Made by a program: the position numbers and the translations under genes
Source: Conus ventricosus
Lineage: Eukaryota; Mollusca; Gastropoda; Neogastropoda; Conidae
NCBI GenBank assembly: GCA_018398815.1
Contig: CM031595.1
Location: 50,602,989 to 50,666,988, forward strand
Direction: 5' to 3'
DNA length: 64,000 bases
Notes under the pieces: generated by a model
The model's database searches: none
The model's input: only the letters and a program-made list of their open reading frames with translations
Told to the model about the DNA's origin: nothing
Part shown: positions 30,457-58,675 of the stretch, piece by piece
Numbering within the stretch: position 1 is the first letter of the stretch
Layout: each line of letters opens with the position of its first letter

Positions 30457-31500
30457 TGTGTTCAGGTATCCTGTTCAGACTGGGTTTTGTCGAGGACACG
30501 AGTGAGATTAGATCGCATGGGCAGGTGCATGGTGACCTAATAAAAAGAAAAAAGGAAAAAAAAAAAAGAAAGAAACCCTCCACGATTGAAAGTCGGGTAG
30601 TTGAGTCCTCCTTTTTCGTTTTTGTTCCCAACTCCTGCAACTTTGCCCCCCTCCCCCTTCTCCCGTCCCCTCCTTCATCCCCTTTCTCTTCCGTTCCACT
30701 GCATTATCCTCCCACCTTTATTTTTCCCATCCGTTTTGTCCCCATTACGACGTCGCTCGCACTAGTTGTTTTTCAGTGAATGGATTGATTTCATATTGCA
30801 TTGTATCCTTCTTAATTTCATAACTTGCAAAGTGGGCTGAATATCTTCAACATCTCACCTGCAAACACATCTCGTTCACTTGAATTCATTCATTCCCACT
30901 TCCATTTGCGAGTTGAACCTTGACGACCAAAATAATTCATATGGGTTTCATGCAAAGTACTCATGATTATTTTTCCTTCCAGATGTCAGTCCGCTGACGT
31001 GTATTTTGCTTTACAATGGGTTCATTTATGACAGTGTGAAAAAAAGAATTTCACATATGTATGAGTATATTGAGACACGCACTGTAACATAAGTCGCATC
31101 TATCTTCTCTCCGGGACGCAATGCCGTGTTTGTACCGCCATATCAAATATAATGTTGAATATTTCAAATAATGCTACTTTATTATTTTATAGACCGCCAT
31201 GCCCCGCTAAAGTCTCTATTATAGTCGTTAGGTTGCCGGGGCATAAAATAACACTACGTGGTGATATCTAACAGTCCTGCAAAATAGTTTCGGAGAGCAA
31301 GACATTGTTTTCAACGCTGTTGCAAATATTCTTTCGGGACATCGCAGGATGGTTTTTGCCTTTTGCCCTTGCTGCTGTTACGATCTACGTATTTTCCTAA
31401 TTGATCATCCTCTTCATCTTCTTCATTCTCACGATCTACGAAGTATCTTCTACCGACGGACGTCAAACCCAAGCAGGAAATATTAGCCACAGAGATTTCG
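29375..31500. other. Upstream of the P450 gene; no gene recognised
   Basis: Expected to hold the P450 promoter. A TATTTATA-like box on the minus strand lies about 440 bp before the ATG (29808-29822). (GA)n at 30416-30454, poly-A at 30550-30570. AT-rich and non-coding from 30.8 to 31.4 kb. Confidence 0.4.
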
Positions 31501-31546
31501 TGTCATATCAGTTTTTTATGGATTTGCTTTTGTTGGAGCCATACGA

Positions 31547-32330
31547 TTGGATGAGTTTCGTCTACAACATCACAATGAGAATACTGAGAGAAATACTGGG
31601 AGGATGGAGAGAGAGGAGAGAGACAGAATAAGGCAGCACGAGTTAGAAGTGGAGAGGATCGATTCTCAAAGAGATGTAGCAACCGCCCACAGTCACTCCC
31701 GTACCACTCAGCATGACACTGCAGCTACAAGTGCAAAAGTTAAGTTACCTTTCCTAGAGGACAAGGATGACTTGGAATCGTATCTGATTCAATTTGAGAA
31801 GGTAGCCACCATCAACCAGTGGGATGAGACAAAGTGGGGAGTGAGACTAGCACCTCTACTGAAAGGTAAGGCACAGGAGTCATATGTGTCCATACCTCCA
31901 TCAGACTCTGCTGACTATTATGCTATCAAAACAGCTCTCTTGAGCAAGTTCCAACTGAATGCTGCCACGTAGGCCCACAGAAAAAGCGAAGCGTGAGCAC
32001 AACTAGCGCGTCAGAGATCTATGGGGAAAATTGGACCTCTGGTTAAATCGCTGGATAACGTTGTCAGAGAAAACTTCAGATGACCTGAGACATGCTGGTG
32101 GTACATGGTGGAAACCTTTCTAGAGTCTCTGCCGTTTGAACAAGCGCGTTACGTTCGCGACAGGAATCCTCAAAACCGCAACGATGCATTTGCCGCCGCC
32201 GAGCTTTTCGATGAGATCCGCGAAGCCGAACGCACTGCCAGAGAGATAACGGGTGCGCGTGCGAGTTACCACCCCAACCCAAACAGACTGAACCAGAAAC
32301 AGATCAGAGACAACGACTGACAACAAACCA
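31547..32330 (+). pseudogene. gag of the gypsy-like element
   Basis: 31547-31972 reads a charged coiled region, then VKLPFLEDKDDLESYLIQFE and WGVRLAPLLKGKAQESY, the retrotransposon gag capsid-like fold (PEG10/SCAN-related). It stops in LNAAT and resumes in another frame with VETFLESLPFEQARYVRDR (32105-32320). A knuckle CYVCGGPHIARCC follows near 32375, one residue shorter than the usual CX2CX4HX4C. Confidence 0.8.
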
Positions 32331-32479
32331 AGAGACAATGCACAAAGAACAAACCCCAACAACACACACAGACCGACGTGCTACGTTTGTGGTGGACCAC
32401 ACATAGCAAGATGCTGCACAAAGCGTGCCCACCACAAAGATGGCAGATCTGCAGCAGTGCTTACCACGTTACAGCAGTG

Positions 32480-32990
32480 CAGAAAGAAGTAGTAGTACAT
32501 ACTCTCTGCGATGTGTGCAAAGATATTGTGTTCGAACCACACAGCCATGCCATAGTGGAAGGAAAGCGAGTAGACGCACTGAGGGACACTGGTGCTAGTG
32601 TGACAGTAGTAGACATTAAGTTAGTGCCTAGAAGATGCTACACAGGCAAACACAGGACGATTACTCTAGCCAGTGCTAATGTGAAACAAGAGGGGCCTTA
32701 GCACTTGTCCATATTGAGTGCCCATTTTTTCCCTGAGACCATAGAGGCCACAGTCATGGATCAACCAGTCTGCCTTATGTTGATCGGGAACACAATTCGA
32801 ACCCAAGGAGTGGAGAAAAAAGTGCCTATCTTTGCTGACAGTGTAGCAGCGACTACTACGACAAAGACCACCAAAGACGATAGGATGAGAACAGAAACTC
32901 CCTTGAAAGTCAAGCACACACCTCTTGGCAAAATCACTCCGAAAGAATTGCGCGCAGTACAAGAGAGTGACGAAACTCGATACTATGTTT
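32480..32990 (+). pseudogene. Retropepsin-like protease of the gypsy-like element
   Basis: VDALRDTGASVTVVD holds the aspartic protease DTGA motif (~32590), in the frame 32378-32701 that ends in a stop after NVKQEG. The same frame continues after the stop with the flap-side and linker sequence (LMLIGNTIRTQG) to about 33000. Confidence 0.8.
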
Positions 32991-32999
32991 TCGCGCGGA

Positions 33000-34165
33000 G
33001 CTCATCAGAGCAGAACAAGGGCAGAGCGTCCTTACGCAATACTGAACGGAATACTCTTCCGTTTTGTCACCGTAGATGAAACAAGATGCCGCCAAGCCAT
33101 GGTGCCTAAGCCGTACAGGAACGAGGTTATGAGTGTCGCTCACGACATACCAATGTCAGGACACATGGGAATCCGCAGAACGAGGGACAGTAACAGCTGA
33201 TTTCCAATGGCCAGGCATATACTCGGACATCAGACATTATTGCCAGTCATGCGACACATGCCAGAGATGAGTTGGAAAAGGTTCCGTAAAAAAAAAAAAA
33301 GGTACCTCTCATGAAAATGCCACTCATCGATACATCCTTTGAGAGAGTAGCCATAGATCTGATAGGGCCGATCACACCACCATTAGAAAGAGGACACAAA
33401 TACATTCTTACGGTGGTCGACTATGCCACAAGGTATCCTGAAGCAATACCGATTCAATCCAATGACACAATCACAGTCGCGGAAGCACTGTTAACCATTT
33501 GGTCGCGCGTTGGCATACCGAAGCAGGTGCTGACAGACAAGAGGAACGCAGTTTGTATCTGGCACCATGCAGGAAGTGAACCACCTGCTAAACATAAAGG
33601 GTTACACAACCATGCCGTACCATGCACAAACCAATGGGTTAGTTGAAAGGTTTATTGGCACATTAAAAACAATGCTGAAGAAAATGTGCTGTGAACAACC
33701 ACGCGAGTGGAACAGATACGTGCCAGCACTCCTGTTCGCGTATCGCGAGACACCGAAAAAAAATCCCTTCACTTTTCGCCATTTGAATTGCTATAGGGCA
33801 GGGCAGTCCGTGGTCCCATGAAGGTGTTGAAGCAATGCTGGACGGACGAAGCGACAGTCAGACAAGAACGACTGTAGAGAACATCACCGACTTACGAAAC
33901 AGGATGGAAGAGACATGCAAACTCGCCAGGGAACATTTAGACAAATCAACGTAAAGATACCATAAGTACTTTAACCAAAAGACAGAGAACTTAAGGTGGG
34001 TGACAAAGTACTTGTACTACTACCAGAACACCACAACAAATTACAGCTGACATGGAAAGGCCCATACCCTGTAACTGGAAAGATGAACAGAGTAGACTAC
34101 AAAGTGCAAATTGCAGGGAAAGAAAAGGTACTCCATGTCAATCTGTTGAGAGAGTATCATTAAAG
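33000..34165 (+). pseudogene. Integrase of the gypsy-like element
   Basis: An HHCC zinc region (VAHDIPMSGHMGI, then YCQSCDTCQ), catalytic core FERVAIDLIGPITPP (first D), VLTDK (second D, followed by a frame change) and HAQTNGLVERFIGTLKTML (E). It closes with VGDKVLVLLP, LTWKGPYPVTGK and VLHVNLLREY, the GPY/F module. Frame shifts near 33190, 33560 and 33810, and a poly-A run at 33289-33300. Confidence 0.87.
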
Positions 34166-34179
34166 ATCAAATGAAGAGG

Positions 34180-34980
34180 AAGAACAAATTGCAGTAGTCA
34201 TAAAAGAAGAAGAAGAAGATGTACAGGATTCGGACTCATACAAAACGGGTGAGTACATACCACTGGTACTACTCAGAGCAACGGAGACCTACGAGGACGT
34301 GAACAACAATAACCAACTAACAGAAAAGGAAAAGAAAGATCTAGAAAGGCTGCTCCAGAAACATAAAAACGTGTTGACAGATCTACCGGGAACAACACAA
34401 TTAGAAGAATGCAGCCTTGACTTCACCAGCACACAACCTATTAGGGTCAAACAATACGCTGCCGCACAACCACTGACTGACCTGACGAAAAAGGGGCAGC
34501 CCAACAAACTAGTTTGGACAGAAGACTGTGAACAGGCGTTCTTAACACTGAAGAACAAACTGACTGACAAACCCATCATGTCATTACCTGACATCACGAA
34601 GCAGTTCACAGTACACACCAACGCTCCCAACAAGGGCGTAGGTGCAGTCTTGCTTCAAAACCATGACGATATACAGAAGCCCGTCATGTATGCCAGTCGG
34701 AAACTCAGTCATGCAGAAGAAAAGTACTCCACAATTGAAAAGGAGTGTTTGGCCGTTGTGTGGGCGATCAAAAAGTTCAAGCCGTACCTTTTCGGTACAC
34801 AGTTTGTCCTGGAAACAGATCACCAGCCGCTTGGTTATCGAAGCGGAAAAAAAAAAACGAAAATGGGAGACTCATGAGGTGGGCGATTCAGTTGCAATAG
34901 TACACCTTTGTTGTGAAAGTCATCCCAGGAGAGGATAATGTGGGAGCGGATTACCTCGGTCGCTCAGACCATTGAATTAC
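34180..34980 (+). pseudogene. RT N-terminus fused to RNase H (RT core deleted)
   Basis: An acidic linker, then LTEKEKKDLERLLQKHKNVL, LPGTTQLEECSLDF and IRVKQYA: the start of a gypsy RT. It runs directly into QPLTDLTKKGQPNKLVW, which in relatives lies just after the RT palm and thumb, so the palm with YxDD is missing. RNase H follows: VHTNAPNKGVGAVLLQ (first D replaced by N), EKECLAVVWAIKKFKPYLFG, LETDHQPL. A shift in poly-A at 34850 precedes GADYLGRSDH. Confidence 0.85.
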
Positions 34981-35274
34981 ACTGTCATGTGAATTCATAT
35001 GCTGTGCTGGAGAATGTAAGTGATAAACGATAGTTATCCATATATGCTGCAATGATGATGTAGGCCTATCTTGTTAGAATAACTCGCTGGATATGTTTCG
35101 AAGTGATGATATGAATGCAAAGTATTTGAGCCAGTTATGCGATAAAGAATAATGAATTGTGTACGTATACATTGGTTGTACTCGTGTAGAGAGCATTTCA
35201 TAAGGCATTATGTGTAGACATGCTCGTTGGTCGAGTATTGAGTAAGCTTCTTTGTAAGGTGCGACAGAATGCGA

Positions 35275-36126
35275 GGTGCACTTCGTTGAGCTCGCCTATG
35301 TGCGCAGAAACCATGCGTCACTACACTCCCCCCGACTTTATGATGAAAACCTTTCATCCAGGGGTTGCAGTGAGGAAGGGAGCTCTTCACCTCGCTTGAG
35401 CCCATGTCAGGTTAGTTTTGATTTGCAGGTCCTCTGAGAGTGATTCCTGTTTAGCAGCCGGAGACGCATGTGCCTTCATAGCAAAGGACTACCGCTCCAC
35501 CACGCCAGGCTTCATAACGGGTCTGCAAAGAAAACATGAGCTCACTACACTCCAGGAACGGCGGCTTCAACTACGGCTGGGATTCTTTTACAGGGTGGTT
35601 GAGGGTCTGGTGCCAGCGATCACCTCGAGTGACTTCATCACACCTCAAAAACCAGGACGATGCATCCGCTCCACCAGAGACAACAGAACGTACCCGACAC
35701 AAAACCCAGTGGAGAACTACATACGAAATAATGATAGGTGCTACTGCATCCCAGAAACACACACCGATCAGTACCGAAATTCATACTTCCCAAAGACAAT
35801 AACTGAGTGGAACCACCTCGACGATAACATCGTCCACCAAAGGTCAGTCGACAGCTTCAAGTCGGCTCTGGCAAAAGCCAGAAGTCGATGATTTCATCAC
35901 GCTGCGCACCCCCCACCGTCACGCCTATGCCAGTAAATGGATGTCAGCGACGTACAAATCCAGATCCAGAAAGCACTTCATGTTAGCAGGACCTCTCTCT
36001 TCAAGGCCTAGCGTCGTACTGCTGGAGTTCGTCTGCTTGTTTACCTGACCGTCGGTGAACACTTCTCACGCGAGGTGCACTTCGTTGAGATTGCCTATGT
36101 GCGCAGAAACCATGCGTCACTACATA
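35275..36126. repeat. ~53-bp direct repeat flanking the LINE fragment
   Basis: GCGAGGTGCACTTCGTTGAG, then (C/A)T(C/T)GCCTATGTGCGCAGAA and ACCATGCGTCACTACA, occurs at about 35272-35328 and 36073-36126. It is either a long duplication at the insertion or two LTR/leader fragments of the gypsy element. Confidence 0.75.
35330..35950 (+). pseudogene. LINE 3' end fragment (Jockey/CR1-like C-terminus)
   Basis: The frame 35418-35891 reads LTTLQERRLQLRLGFFYRVV, then EGLVPAI, and later YFPKTITEWNHLDDNIVHQR, SVDSFKSAL. This is the block that ends many Jockey/CR1/L2 ORF2 proteins (R.R....L.K...G.....NS.FPRTI..WN.L......S...FK..L). It sits between two copies of a ~53-bp sequence (35275-35328 and 36075-36126). 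Confidence 0.75.
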
Positions 36127-36200
36127 TCAGTTTTTTATATGGATTTGCTTTTGTTGGAGCCATACGACTGGATGTGAGTTTCGTCTACAACATCACTACG
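36121..36200 (+). mobile_element. Second gypsy leader/gag-start fragment
   Basis: Repeats 31503-31575 (CATATCAGTTTTTTAT, GGATTTGCTTTTGTTGGAGC, GAGTTTCGTCTACAACATCA) with small indels, then diverges. Confidence 0.8.
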
Positions 36201-36204
36201 CTGA

Positions 36205-37505
36205 CACCGAGTAGAAGCCTATTCGGTCTGTGCCATTTACCTACTGTATTTGTGGATTCACATTTAAGTTGTCACGTCTCGGCTACAGCCTACCTAACTT
36301 AATTTTGGATATTGTGCAACAAGTCTTCTTCGTATCCTACGTCGAATCATCATCGTGTACATCCGACGAGTGAAGCTGATGAAGTTTTCTTGTTGTGCGA
36401 GACTGTTTTTATCTACGCTTTATTCCTTGTGTCAGTGTCTGTTCTATTCTGGATTTGTGCTGGACTATCAATATTGTAATTCGAGTTCTTCAAGGTTTGT
36501 TTGTGCTTCATCTTGAGCTCTGCGGAGGGACATTGTTTTAGGACGGTTTATATATTCTGACGTACCATTGTCTTCAAGATCTACGTGCTATCATTTCAAC
36601 GCTTGTGAACATTACTGTCATCATCTGTGACGCTGTGAATCCTGTGACACTTTTCTTCTTCCTTGTCAGCGACCACAATCAACTTGATGATTAATCCTTG
36701 AAGAACTCAAATTACAATATTGATAGTCCAGCACAAATGTCAATCCTTTGAATGCTACAAGTTAAAGAAAGAAGACATCACTAGCTAAGTTGAATATAGT
36801 ATACATTTGTATGCGTGGTGTCTAGTCCCCATACAGTGAGTATTGTGTTGTGTATTGCTTAATCCATCATCACAAACATTCTTGTGATTCAATGATAATT
36901 TTGTTTCCTTACTCAGTCTTTTGTTTTATTTCTTTGGAAGAAGAGGTGGAGAGTGGGGAATGGTGGTTGGTGTCTAAAGAACCATTTTAACAACAGTCGC
37001 AAAAACATAATAGTCCTTAGACATTTATAAACGGACCCAATGCACTACACCATCCACAGTGCCCTAACGTTGCGACAGCTGGTCTTAAATAAAATGTTGA
37101 CTTGAAAAAGGCTGTGCCACTCTTGAGTAAATGTTCATTTGTGTTCCTTCATATCTCCAGTTGTTGATGTTGCGTGCATGTGTCGGGCGCAGGGTGTATG
37201 GACAAAATGCTATACATCTGTTTGGGGGGATGTCTCCTTTGTGTGCTCTGTGGTGGCATTTCTGCTTGGCGATTATTTGTCCTAAGTGTCAATCATTTGG
37301 CGTTATGAGCATGTAAACTTTCTCACATGAGAGCAAGAGTTACCCTACTTATTTGTTATTCTTCAGACATTACAAATAACAGAAATCTAAAAAGCGCACA
37401 AAACAATACTACCCAGACAGCCATCAGAAAAAGAATAATAATGAAAATGAGAGAGAGAGCCATTCTTATGCCACAGACAACTCTGGAGTATTGAATTAGA
37501 CATTT
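36205..37505. other. Intergenic, no gene recognised
   Basis: Apart from the inverted repeat at 36452-36738 no element or coding motif is seen. Confidence 0.5.
36452..36738. repeat. Inverted repeat, ~39-bp arms
   Basis: Arm 36452-36491 (GATTTGTGCTGGACTATCAA onward) is repeated in reverse complement at 36700-36738 with one or two mismatches, leaving a ~208-bp loop. No coding content. Confidence 0.8.
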
Positions 37506-37509
37506 TTAA

Positions 37510-40504
37510 CCTTCATTGTCCTGTGTTTCGTATGACAGAATTCGCCCAGACTACTAAGTTTATATTGGAATTTGCTGCCCGAATTGGGGTACTGACTTTA
37601 AAAAATTGTAAAAAATAAACTAATGGATAAAAAGACTTCAAATTTTCAGCAAAAATCTATGGAAAGCTGAACTTTGGTTTGCACTTGTTATTTTAGGGGA
37701 TGTGAAAATATTTTCATGGCTCAACACTCACACACCTGATTTTACCTGGAAAACACACCTACGTCAGTGAAATAGGTGACAGACAGGCAATACAACACCC
37801 ATCAACTTTATAACACCTACCTTTTTGGTGGCAAGTGGTCAGGTTCACCATCTGAAAAGAACTGATGGGTGTTGTGAGGTGTTAGTAGTTACACAGGTAG
37901 CTAGGAATATACGCGAAATTTTTGTGACGCTTTTAAGTCACATAGCAGTTACATAGCAGGAAAAAAATAAAATAAAAAAAATAAGAAGTCAAAATCATAC
38001 CATATTTACTGAAAATGTATTGGAGTGCATGCTTGTTGATCTGCATGAGTTAGTTTGTGTTTGTGAGAAAAATAATTCCTATGGCTGATAATATTTCTAA
38101 CTATATACAGGTGTTAGTAGGAAGGAAGAGAGGCAGGCATCACAACACAAAACAACACTCAAATATTTTTGTTGTACTCACCATATGGTTCCAGATGTAA
38201 TGAATTATATAATCCAAATGTGATCACACACAAACAACACAGTCACTGGAAATGTTCTTGCTTTTGATCACTTTTGTCACACACAGATCACCGACATGAA
38301 ATTTTCTTTCCGTTGTGCACTTTTCTTACATGCACAAATTCCAGTACTTTTGTATGTGGCACTTTCAATATTTAGTCAACCCAAAAACAGTCTGTACAAA
38401 ACAAAAATGACAAAGTCCAGTCCTTGATTTAGTCAAGTATCAGGTGTACTGCTAGGAATGAGTGTGTAGGAACCTACTCACTGCTGGTGAAAAGAAAAAA
38501 AGCAGCCACGATCCTTGCACAAAGCCACCTTACACATCACACACTCATGTGTTGACTGGATGGCATTGCCTGCTGGGGTTTTCCTGCCTTCCTTCTTGCA
38601 ACAGACACAGTCCTTCTTGCCTCTGGCAGACTGGATTTTGGAAGGAGTGTGTTTGTGCTTGTCTGGATTGTCATGAACGACGGGACGGCCGATCCGTTTT
38701 CGACCCTTGAAACCATTCACCATGCCCATGACAATCTCAGTGTGAAAATCCACATGCAGTTTCAGTGGGGCATCTGCAGAGTTTTTGTAGATTACAAAGG
38801 CATTTACTGCAGCAGTGTCCAGGCAGAAGAAGAACACATATTTCCACCACTTCATGAATTTCTGCTTGGAACAATAATATGATCGCAATTGATCATGCTT
38901 GTCAACACCGTTGTAGTTCTTGGTGTAATCAGCAACAGCCAGGGGCCTAGAATACCTGGCTTTTTCAACACCCCCTGCACCTTTTCTGACAAGCTCTCCA
39001 TCGGTTCCATCATGGACAGAAGTAAGAAGGGTGACCTTACGACGGTCAAACCAAGCAACAGCCTGAAGCTTGCCCTTCAAATCACCATAGCCAATCTCAC
39101 GAAACCAGCGCTTTGTGTCCCCAGACTTTTTGACACATTTTGCTGGCTTCATATCCTGTGGCAGACCCTTCCTGTTATTTCGCACAGTCCCACATGCCAA
39201 GGTTTTCTTCTGAAACAGATACTGAATGAGGGGGACTGACGTGAAATAATTATCAAAGTAGATGGTGTGCCACTTGAAATAATGGGGTTCTGACAAGTGT
39301 TTGACAACACGATCCCCTAGGCATCACCTGTCCCAGCAGGCACATCATTGGTCTTCCCAGTATATACTGAATAATTCAGCATATAAAAAGAATCGGCATC
39401 ACACAAAGCCCACACCTTGAGGCCCCACTTCGTTGGTTTTGCAGGCAAGTACTGCAGAAAACCACAACGACCCTTGAACTTGATCATTGCCTCATCTACT
39501 GTGATGTTTTGCCCAGGTAGAAACTGCATAGCAAAACATTCTTGTGTCATGGAAATGAGAGGTCTGACTTTGAACAGGGGGTCATACCCAGCCTGACCTC
39601 TGGGAACAAACTGAGTGGTATCAGCGAGGTGAAAATACTGGTTCAGCTGTTCAAACCTGTTCTTCGACATGACACTTGACACCCAAGGATTGAAGAAAGG
39701 AGAAGAATCTTTCCAATAAAAATCACGATGAGGAACAGGGGCCATGTTCATAAACATGAGAAGACCAACAAAAGCTCTGATTTCATCCACAGTGGTTGGC
39801 TCAAACTTATCCTCAGGAAGACCAGCAGCCACGAGTGTTTGTCTTGCATACAGGTTGGTTTCCCTGGCCATGAGATGGAATGCGTCCAAAGGAAAAACAA
39901 GTGAAAAATAATCAAAAGGTGTTCGAAGATTCACTTGTGGACGTGGGGGGCCCCTGTATGCATCAAACACACGAACTTCAGTCCGAAAGTCGTCGTTTGA
40001 CCACTGCGATGACTGTGCACATCCACCGACATCAGTAGCACCTGCGTCACCTGCGTCGCCTATGTCCGAGTCCGAGTCACTGTCACTACTCGCATTCACT
40101 CCTTCTGCAACTTCATAGTCACTGTCGCTGTCTGCAGAGTCGAGATCAATGTCCGATTCATTCCAGTCGTTATTATCGGTCGGCAACACATTCATATTGA
40201 ACATTTGGTCCACAGTCAAGCTCATGTCACTATCACTGTCAGAGTGCGACATTTTGCTCGTAGTCGGAAGTCGATGGGATGACCAAAATAATCGATAAAA
40301 AATCAAAACAGCCACGAACCGCTCTTGCAAATGGCGCCGAGAAAGGTGTGAAAGGCCCGGATAACGACCGGTTTGTCTTATTACTGTAGTCAACCCAATA
40401 CGGAAGGCACACCGAGACAATCACCCTACTGACGAACGGGCGGTATAGGGCGGATCAGGAGCCTGAGGGGTCGGGCGGAATAGGGCGGAACGGGGGTAGA
40501 AAGG
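37510..40504 (-). mobile_element. piggyBac-family DNA transposon
   Basis: Encloses a complete-looking transposase. TTAA occurs at 37506-37509 and 40505-40508, giving a ~3.0-kb element, usual for piggyBac. Both ends read TTAACCTT inward and have a (T)TC(C)GCCC block some 30 bases in, but the inverted similarity is short, so the limits are probable rather than proven. The right end carries repeated TAGGGCGGA motifs (40446, 40483). Confidence 0.7.
38478..40252 (-). CDS. piggyBac transposase, one single-base frameshift
   Basis: Cut-and-paste DDD transposase targeting TTAA. The start is taken at ATG 40252 (MSHSDSDSDM) because a serine/aspartate-rich N-terminus is typical and nothing further upstream looks conserved. 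The first segment runs to GKTNDVPAGTGDA (39323), with NITVDEAMIKFKGR holding the first catalytic D. The second segment (39296-38478) holds TIYFDNYFTS (second D), YNGVDKHDQLRSYY (third D) and a C-terminal cysteine-rich domain (CVCCKKEG, HECVMCKVALCKDRGCF). One missing C in the CC near 39327 would join the two. All catalytic residues are present; about 590 residues. Confidence 0.92.
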
Positions 40505-40508
40505 TTAA

Positions 40509-41702
40509 AGTACACAATATTTGAGACCTTTGAAGAAGACAATCGAAAAATTAATCTCTTTTGTAATGTGTTTTAAGTAAGTGTTACTTTACTCTCTGTT
40601 TTGTCACTGTCTTAGATAAGCGTAACTTTACTCTCTGTTTTCCATGTTCTTTTGCCCTTTTGGCCTGCTCATCATAACAGATATGGAACTGCCAATAGCT
40701 TCTTGTTTCTGCAATGGTTTTGAAGGTTGTAAGGGCTGCACTGTGCATCTACTGTCAGTTAGCATTTTTGTAGTCATTAAATTACTGACAATTAATTCTT
40801 TCAATACACACATATAAATAGTGATACTGATAGTCTTAAAAAAAAAAAAAAAAGAATTGGCACAAAAAAGGCTGAATGTAAATGTTGACATACATACATA
40901 CACAAACTCATTAACAAAAGGAGACAGTAATAGACAACAAATTTTATTACACACTTTGGCCTTTCATGCTGAGAAAAAATGTGTGAGAAGATATTTATTA
41001 TCATCAATTGCTATCTAAAATGTAGTATTTCAAAAAGGAATGGTTTATAATATGCTGAAAAAACACACTGATCAACAAGAAAGGAAACAGACAAAGAAAA
41101 ATCGGCCTTCTAAACCACTGCTTTGCCGTCTTTTCGCAGCACATACAGCCCTTTTTTTTCCTCAGGCCAAACAATAAATCAAAATGTATGTGTAAGATGT
41201 TAAATGAATAACATTCAGAAAGGCAAAACGTATAATTATAAACCAAAAATCTCGAAATCATCAAAACGGAACAAATCCCAGCTTAAATATGAATGTCATT
41301 TATACCTCTGTCAGTTTCAAACGTACCTCCTATGTCCAGTTGTCCCCGATTTGTATTTTTCTCTTCCCTCTCCAATAATCAGCACATGCACTCACATATA
41401 TACATTCACAAGCACATATATACCACAGATAGATATATGCACGTATATCTTCTTGTTCTTCTTTTCATACACACAAATACACAAGCATGCTCATATACAC
41501 ACAAATAAGATAAAAATGATGGGCATTTTCTTCACACACAGGCATACACTCTATCCCAGAAAAAAACACACACATGTACATGTATCATTTCTTTTCTTAC
41601 ACGTTGTTTACCTTCACACCACCTTCGAAACTACAAGCACAAAAAGAAAAGCTCCAGAGATGTGGATCTACACTGAGTCAAGTCCATTATGCACAGCACC
41701 TA
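40509..41702. other. 3' flank of COPS4, no gene recognised
   Basis: AT-rich; should include the COPS4 3' UTR on the minus strand. Poly-A at 40838-40853 and CA-rich simple sequence at 41385-41580. Confidence 0.5.

Positions 41703-58675
<16,973 letters not shown>

Larger units (their letters stand above)
31503..34980 (+). mobile_element. Ty3/gypsy retrotransposon with INT before RT (Gmr1-like order), defective
   Basis: Order along the plus strand: gag (31547-32330), CCHC-type knuckle (~32370-32410), protease, integrase with GPY/F end, RT N-terminus, RNase H. In most Ty3/gypsy elements integrase is last; the PR-INT-RT-RH order is known for Gmr1-like elements. The RT catalytic core has been deleted, and frame breaks and stops occur throughout. 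LTRs are not clearly recognisable. The leader at 31503-31575 is repeated at 36121-36200, marking a second fragment. Confidence 0.85.
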
